Below, piece by piece: positions 6,439-10,015 of a stretch of 10,015 nucleotides of DNA (within the stretch, counting starts at the first letter, position 1; every line of letters starts with the position of its first letter). Source of the DNA: Candidatus Heimdallarchaeota archaeon (GTDB lineage Archaea > Asgardarchaeota > Heimdallarchaeia > Heimdallarchaeales > Heimdallarchaeaceae); assembly GCA_016839985.1 (NCBI GenBank), contig JAEOTG010000159.1, forward strand, positions 1 through 10,015, written 5' to 3'. The notes beneath the pieces were generated by a model. It was given only the letters and a program-made list of their open reading frames with translations, did not search any database and had not been told where the DNA came from. The position numbers and the translations under genes are program-made.

Positions 6439-7893
6439 TTAGATGAAAGGATTTGGGTATCCAAATTTCATTAAAAGCTTTAACATTTTCATACTAAAAC
6501 GTACTTTGAAGTCTAATTTCTTAGCTGTTACATTAAGTTTTTCTACTCTTAAATAAGGAACTTCGTTGTTTAATCCTTTCTTTCGTTCTTTTGAAATCAT
6601 ATCAATATTGTTTAACAAATCTGGTATTGTTCCAGAAATCGAAATATCTTGAACAGGATATTTATTCTCACCATTTTTGATATACCAGCCACTACCTGTC
6701 ACTGCAAATCTTCCACTGCTCATATCTGACATGTGAATTCCCATGAAACTCTTCATCATGAAACCTTCCTTTGTTTCACTAATCATCTCTTCAATTGAGG
6801 AATCACCAGGTTCAATAACTGTTGCAAAGGAACCAATTCTAGGTGGAGCTTTCGTAGGATTTCCTCCAAAAAGACCTCCTCTTGAAGCTTTTCCATTGCT
6901 TTCCATATTTAGCTTGTCTGCATAATAAGAATCCAAGTAATATGTTTGTAGAACTCCTTTATCTATTAATTTTGTACGTTGAGTTGGAACTCCTTCAGCA
7001 TCATATAATGCAGAGGTTACCATATCTTTACGCAGAGGGTCATCCATAAGAGTAAAATTTTCTGGAGCAATTTGATCACCTATCCTATCAGCATAAACAG
7101 TATCTCCTCTAGAAGCTTTATCCCCTCGAAGTAGATTTGTCAAAACTCCAAACAATGCCCCGAAAGCACCATAAGAACCTTCAGAAGTAATTATAACCGG
7201 ATACTCACCCGAAATAGACATTGTTCGAGGTTTTTTACTTTCAAGCGTTTTGTTGATTGCTGTTTTTGCAATACTCTCTGGATCAATTTCACCCAATTTT
7301 CTTGCTCCTTCAGCATGAATATCATATGTAGGAAAGCCATGACTTGATAGATATCCAATCCCTAATCCGTATCCCGCATCTTTATTGTGAAGATCTAAAC
7401 CTTGAGAGTTCTTTAAGAAACTATCACCAGTTCCAAGAAAACCGAAAGAGAATAGGAAATGAATTTTCTTTGGTAGATCTTCAAGATGGAGTTTTTCAAA
7501 AATCTCAGCTGTTTTTTCAGCTTTTAAAGAATATAGTTTTTTATCTAAAGATAGTTTTTCTTTAGTTTCTTTTGGTTTGGGGAAAGTTTTCAAATCTGGA
7601 TCTTTTTCTTGTGTTTTTGCATTTTGAATTGCTAAATTAACTGTATGCTTAATGTCATTTTCCGAAAAAGAGGAAGTATAAGCAAATCCTAAAGCATCAT
7701 TTGCAATCACTCTAAATGAGAGTCCATGCATAATTCCTATATTGTGTTTTGGTTTCTTTTTCTCAAGTTCTAAACTATATGCTTTTTCATTTACTCCATA
7801 TGCCTCACAATGAGTAGCACCAGCTTTCTTTGCAAATTTCAATCCAGTTTCTAGAGCCTTTTCGATTTTAATATTTAGATTATTTTCTGACAT
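6439..7893 (-). CDS. tldE: TldE/PmbA family protein, non-catalytic partner of TldD
   Basis: 484 residues. TldE (PmbA) pairs with TldD in a heterodimeric protease; in E. coli the pair trims the microcin B17 precursor and degrades the CcdA antitoxin (family knowledge). Family signs: an N-terminal domain with ETGLKFAKKAGATHCEAYGV (15-34); FRVIANDALGFAYTS at 60-74; SGEYPVIITSEGSYGAFGAL at 228-247, where TldD has its HEXXXH helix, so no zinc site exists; DAEGVPTQR at 298-306; and VTGSGWYIKNGEN with IPDLLNNI near the end. The core ends at about LRVEKLNVTAKK (448-459), where relatives normally stop. A further 25 residues (460-484) are basic and hydrophobic, including FSMKMLKLLMKFG. The start at 7893 is fixed by AGGTGA four bases upstream, which overlaps the tldD stop; the 9-bp gap shows co-transcription and probably coupled translation. 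Substrates in this organism are unknown. Confidence 0.93.
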   Translation of the reverse strand: MSENNLNIKIEKALETGLKFAKKAGATHCEAYGVNEKAYSLELEKKKPKHNIGIMHGLSFRVIANDALGFAYTSSFSENDIKHTVNLAIQNAKTQEKDPDLKTFPKPKETKEKLSLDKKLYSLKAEKTAEIFEKLHLEDLPKKIHFLFSFGFLGTGDSFLKNSQGLDLHNKDAGYGLGIGYLSSHGFPTYDIHAEGARKLGEIDPESIAKTAINKTLESKKPRTMSISGEYPVIITSEGSYGAFGALFGVLTNLLRGDKASRGDTVYADRIGDQIAPENFTLMDDPLRKDMVTSALYDAEGVPTQRTKLIDKGVLQTYYLDSYYADKLNMESNGKASRGGLFGGNPTKAPPRIGSFATVIEPGDSSIEEMISETKEGFMMKSFMGIHMSDMSSGRFAVTGSGWYIKNGENKYPVQDISISGTIPDLLNNIDMISKERKKGLNNEVPYLRVEKLNVTAKKLDFKVRFSMKMLKLLMKFGYPNPFI

Positions 7894-7897
7894 TTCT

Positions 7898-7903
7898 TCA
7901 CCT
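7898..7903 (-). promoter_or_regulatory. Shine-Dalgarno site of tldE
   Basis: On the minus strand AGGTGA lies four bases before the tldE ATG and overlaps the last base of the tldD stop codon. It matches the archaeal anti-Shine-Dalgarno core and sets the tldE start as an internal operon gene, in contrast to the near-leaderless first gene. Confidence 0.65.
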
Positions 7904-9300
7904 TAACCTATAACAATATTTTTTACTGCAAGCCAGCCAGCAGTTCCTGCTACAGGAACTGATTGACCATCTTTCCCACAAAAACCGGTACTAATCAATG
8001 GATCTCCCATTTCAGGAGATATTCCAATTATTTTGTTTAGTGTCTCTAGCGTATTCCCTGCTAAGGTAGTTGGGCGATATCTTTGCCCCACTTCACCATT
8101 ATTAATTTCATACACTTCTGCAACACCAAAATTGAAAGTACCTTTGATTACATCTACTTGACCTCCTCCTGCTTGCATAAGTAGGTATCCGTTCTTTATT
8201 AACTCTAATAACTCTTCATTGTTCATAGCATCTTCAGCAGGAGCTATGAAAGTATTAGTCATTCTGATTATTTGAGGAACGTTATATGCTTCTACTCTTG
8301 AGTTTCCTGTGGATTTTACATCAAATTGAGCTGCTGATGCTCTATCATGTAGATAAGTTTCTAATATTCCATTTCGAATAATGTGAGTTCTTTGACTAGG
8401 TACTCCTTCATCGTCATATTTTATATTACCAAAATGTACTATGTTATTGACTTCCTTTAATCTCCCATCATCTATCATATCAACATTTGGATGAGCAACT
8501 TTTTTTCCTAATTTACCTTTTAGAACACCAGCATTTTCTGCTAAATCAGCTTCTGCACTATGACCAGCAGCTTCGTGAGCAAATACGTGGTTTAGTGTTC
8601 CATCTATAATTGCTGGATATCTCCCATTTTTAAGTTTAGGAGCTTTGATACCTTCTAAAGCTCTTTCTTTAGCTTTTTCTCCTATCTCTTGTGGAGTCCT
8701 GACATCAAGAAGTTCTAATCCACCTAAATGTCCTGCAATACAATAGGTTTCTATAGTTTCACTTCCTTCTCGAGCAACAGAAATTGCACCCAATCTTACA
8801 TACGGAACTGAATAATCAATCCTTGTTCCTTCAGTTGTTGCTAAAACCATCCTTCTTAGTACTTCTCTATACATGGATGTCCTCGACTTAATTGCTTCAT
8901 CTTCTTGTGCTTTATCAGCATCAAAAGTCATCTGGATTTTTTCATCAAAACCAACATCATCAATTTTCTTTTTCTGCTTTCCTTCAAAATTATCTTTAAT
9001 TATTTTAATTTCAGCTAATTTTATGTCCTCTTTTTTATGTTTAAGATTTAATTTATTAGCTTGAACTGCCATCTTTATGATGTCTGTATAGTTATCTATT
9101 GGTCCATACGCAAAACCCCAAGCACCTTCTCGCAGTATTCTTATTCCTATCCCTGATTCTATGCCTGTTGTGCTTCGTTCGACTTTTCTATTTACTGTTC
9201 GAATTTGTGTCATTAAAGAATTTTCAATTCTTATATCAGCATAAGTAACTTTTTCCTTTTCTATAGACTTCAGTACTTTGTCTTCCAAATCTTCAGTCAT
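7903..9300 (-). CDS. tldD: TldD, catalytic subunit of the TldD/TldE metalloprotease
   Basis: 465 residues from the ATG at 9300. TldD is the zinc-bearing half of the TldD/TldE protease, which degrades unfolded or small peptides inside the complex (family knowledge). Visible: N-terminal DIRIENSLMTQIRTVNRKVE; HVFAHEAAGHSAEAD with the HEXXXH zinc motif (His242, Glu243, His247); DDEGVPSQRT; TGNSRVEAYNVPQIIRMTNT; and STGFCGKDGQSVPV near the C-terminus, whose Cys441 fits the third zinc ligand. An upstream TTG at 9345 and ATGs at 9315 and 9309 are in frame. However, a TATA box at 9328-9336 predicts a transcript starting at about 9303-9307, and the family N-terminus begins near MTEDLEDK, so 9300 is preferred and 9309 is second choice. 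The leader would be only a few bases. It is the first gene of the tldD-tldE operon, with all key residues intact. Confidence 0.93.
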   Translation of the reverse strand: MTEDLEDKVLKSIEKEKVTYADIRIENSLMTQIRTVNRKVERSTTGIESGIGIRILREGAWGFAYGPIDNYTDIIKMAVQANKLNLKHKKEDIKLAEIKIIKDNFEGKQKKKIDDVGFDEKIQMTFDADKAQEDEAIKSRTSMYREVLRRMVLATTEGTRIDYSVPYVRLGAISVAREGSETIETYCIAGHLGGLELLDVRTPQEIGEKAKERALEGIKAPKLKNGRYPAIIDGTLNHVFAHEAAGHSAEADLAENAGVLKGKLGKKVAHPNVDMIDDGRLKEVNNIVHFGNIKYDDEGVPSQRTHIIRNGILETYLHDRASAAQFDVKSTGNSRVEAYNVPQIIRMTNTFIAPAEDAMNNEELLELIKNGYLLMQAGGGQVDVIKGTFNFGVAEVYEINNGEVGQRYRPTTLAGNTLETLNKIIGISPEMGDPLISTGFCGKDGQSVPVAGTAGWLAVKNIVIG

Positions 9301-9309
9301 GTTTATCAT

Positions 9310-9351
9310 TTTCATTCGAATATATTCTTTTATAAAGATATTCAAATGAAA
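9310..9351. repeat. Long inverted repeat over the tldD promoter, between divergent genes
   Basis: Arms at 9310-9326 and 9335-9351 match as inverted repeats at 15 of 17 positions (TTTCATTcGAATATaTT against TTTCATTtGAATATcTT), separated by 8 bp. The tldD TATA box overlaps the centre and the right arm. Two of the conserved positions are G:C pairs on each side. The position fits an operator that could act on tldD and, from upstream, on the divergent dehydrogenase gene. Confidence 0.65.
9328..9336 (-). promoter_or_regulatory. TATA box of the tldD-tldE operon
   Basis: The minus strand reads TTTATAAAA, a strong archaeal TATA match, centred 32 bp before the ATG at 9300. It predicts a leader of only a few bases and lies inside the inverted repeat. 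Confidence 0.6.
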
Positions 9352-9361
9352 TTAAGGGATT

Positions 9362-9371
9362 AAATTTAAAA
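9362..9371 (+). promoter_or_regulatory. TATA-like element of the dehydrogenase gene
   Basis: AAATTTAAAA is centred about 26-27 bp before the ATG at 9393, so the transcript is predicted to start at or next to the start codon (leaderless). No Shine-Dalgarno is placed before the ATG, which fits. Confidence 0.5.
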
Positions 9372-9392
9372 TCTCACCTTCTTTTTTATTGT

Positions 9393-10015
9393 ATGGAATT
9401 AGGATTAGCTAATAAGCATGTATTAGTCACAGGTGGTTCTGGTGGTATTGGTCAATCTATTGTAAAACTTTTACACCAAGAGGGAGTAAGAATCAGTCTT
9501 CATTATAATAAAAGCAAGGAAAAAGCATTCCAAATTAAAAATCAACTAGATTCTAACAGACTTATTCTAATCAAAGGAGATCTAGAAAAGGAAGCTGATA
9601 TTGAAAGAATTTTTCAGGAAGCAATAGATAAATTTGGAAGAGTAGATTGTTTAGTAGCTAACGCAGGAATATGGGCATCTAAATCTACGTTAACTGATAA
9701 AATAAACTTAGAAAGGTGGGAAAAAACTTTGAGAGTTAATCTTACAGGTGTCTTTTTATGTGTAAGAGAGCTTTTCCGAAATCTTCAGACATTCAAGGAA
9801 GAGACGGCTTCAATTGTTTTAATAGGTTCTACAGCTGGTAAATTTGGTGAAGCAGGGCATGCTGATTATTCTGCAACAAAATCTGCTTTGATGTATGGCT
9901 TGACAAAGACATGGAAGAATGAAATAGTTACTTATTCTCCTTTAGGTAGAGTTAATTGTGTAGCTCCAGGCTGGGTATTTACAGAGATGGCAGAAGATTC
10001 TTTAAAAGAAGAAGG
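9393..10015 (+). CDS. Classical short-chain dehydrogenase/reductase (FabG-like), 3' truncated
   Basis: The first 207 codons of an NAD(P)-dependent oxidoreductase of the classical SDR family (usually about 240-260 residues), open to the window edge. Visible: VLVTGGSGGIG with the dinucleotide-binding TGxxxGxG at 13-20; GDL with Asp63; NAG at 90-92; VNLTGVF with Asn116; IGSTAGK with catalytic Ser146; YSATK with Tyr159 and Lys163; and APGWVFTEM (191-199), the PG motif after the active site. The full catalytic tetrad Asn-Ser-Tyr-Lys is present. Sequence style is close to 3-oxoacyl-ACP reductase or glucose dehydrogenase-like members, but the substrate cannot be told. It is transcribed divergently from tldD, with a TATA-like element about 26 bp before the ATG. 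The ATG at 9393 starts six residues before NKHVLVTGG, a normal SDR beginning. Confidence 0.93.
   Translation, partial: MELGLANKHVLVTGGSGGIGQSIVKLLHQEGVRISLHYNKSKEKAFQIKNQLDSNRLILIKGDLEKEADIERIFQEAIDKFGRVDCLVANAGIWASKSTLTDKINLERWEKTLRVNLTGVFLCVRELFRNLQTFKEETASIVLIGSTAGKFGEAGHADYSATKSALMYGLTKTWKNEIVTYSPLGRVNCVAPGWVFTEMAEDSLKEE

Noticed and set aside
6743..6925. Plus-strand open frame of 60 codons opposite tldE
   Set aside because: It lies entirely antisense to a conserved gene, with no start signal.
7344..7565. Plus-strand open frame of 73 codons opposite tldE
   Set aside because: Antisense to well-conserved TldE sequence, no promoter, and low-complexity Leu/Phe-rich translation.
8873..9064. 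Plus-strand open frame of 63 codons opposite tldD that looks hydrophobic
   Set aside because: The hydrophobic look comes from being the complement of Lys/Glu/Asp codons in tldD; no start signal is present.

Overview
The window looks like a piece of an archaeal chromosome with low GC. Several things point that way: TATA-like boxes about 24-32 bp upstream of start codons (short-leader or leaderless mRNAs), T-tract terminators, a DUF354 protein, an adenosylcobalamin-dependent ribonucleotide reductase, and a long secreted protein ending in an IPEFG + membrane helix + Lys/Arg tail. An Asgard-type or related lineage is a reasonable guess, but no marker gene here proves it.

Layout. Positions 1-761 (+) hold the 3' end of a class II ribonucleotide reductase (nrdJ). 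Then come, all on +, a DUF354 GT-B-fold protein (839-1906), a class I/II PLP aminotransferase (1960-3117), a 65-residue zinc-ribbon protein (3169-3366) and a 953-residue tyrosine-rich surface protein (3521-6382). A T/A-rich convergent spacer (6383-6438) separates these from a minus-strand operon, tldD (7903-9300) followed by tldE (6439-7893). A divergent promoter region (9301-9392) leads into a classical short-chain dehydrogenase that runs off the right edge (9393-10015+). No spacer exceeds 300 bp. I saw no tRNA, rRNA, CRISPR array, IS element or other mobile feature.

How the genes relate. The clear functional unit is TldD/TldE, the two halves of a heterodimeric zinc metalloprotease. TldD carries the HEXXXH motif and the C-terminal Cys ligand. 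TldE lacks them and has an unusual 25-residue basic/hydrophobic tail. The + strand genes look like mostly independent housekeeping genes, since most have their own TATA-like element. The surface protein has a signal peptide, many N-glycosylation sequons, a C-terminal anchor, and a central region of Gly-Tyr repeats with four-residue spacing.

The most interesting non-coding signal is that three promoters (zinc-ribbon gene, surface-protein gene, tldD) each have a TATA box inside a good inverted repeat: arms 12/13, 10/11 and 15/17. These could be operators or, for two of them, RNA hairpins. Nothing in the window makes a convincing complete new multi-gene system. The best candidates for novelty are the Gly-Tyr repeat surface protein, the TldE tail and the palindromic promoters.
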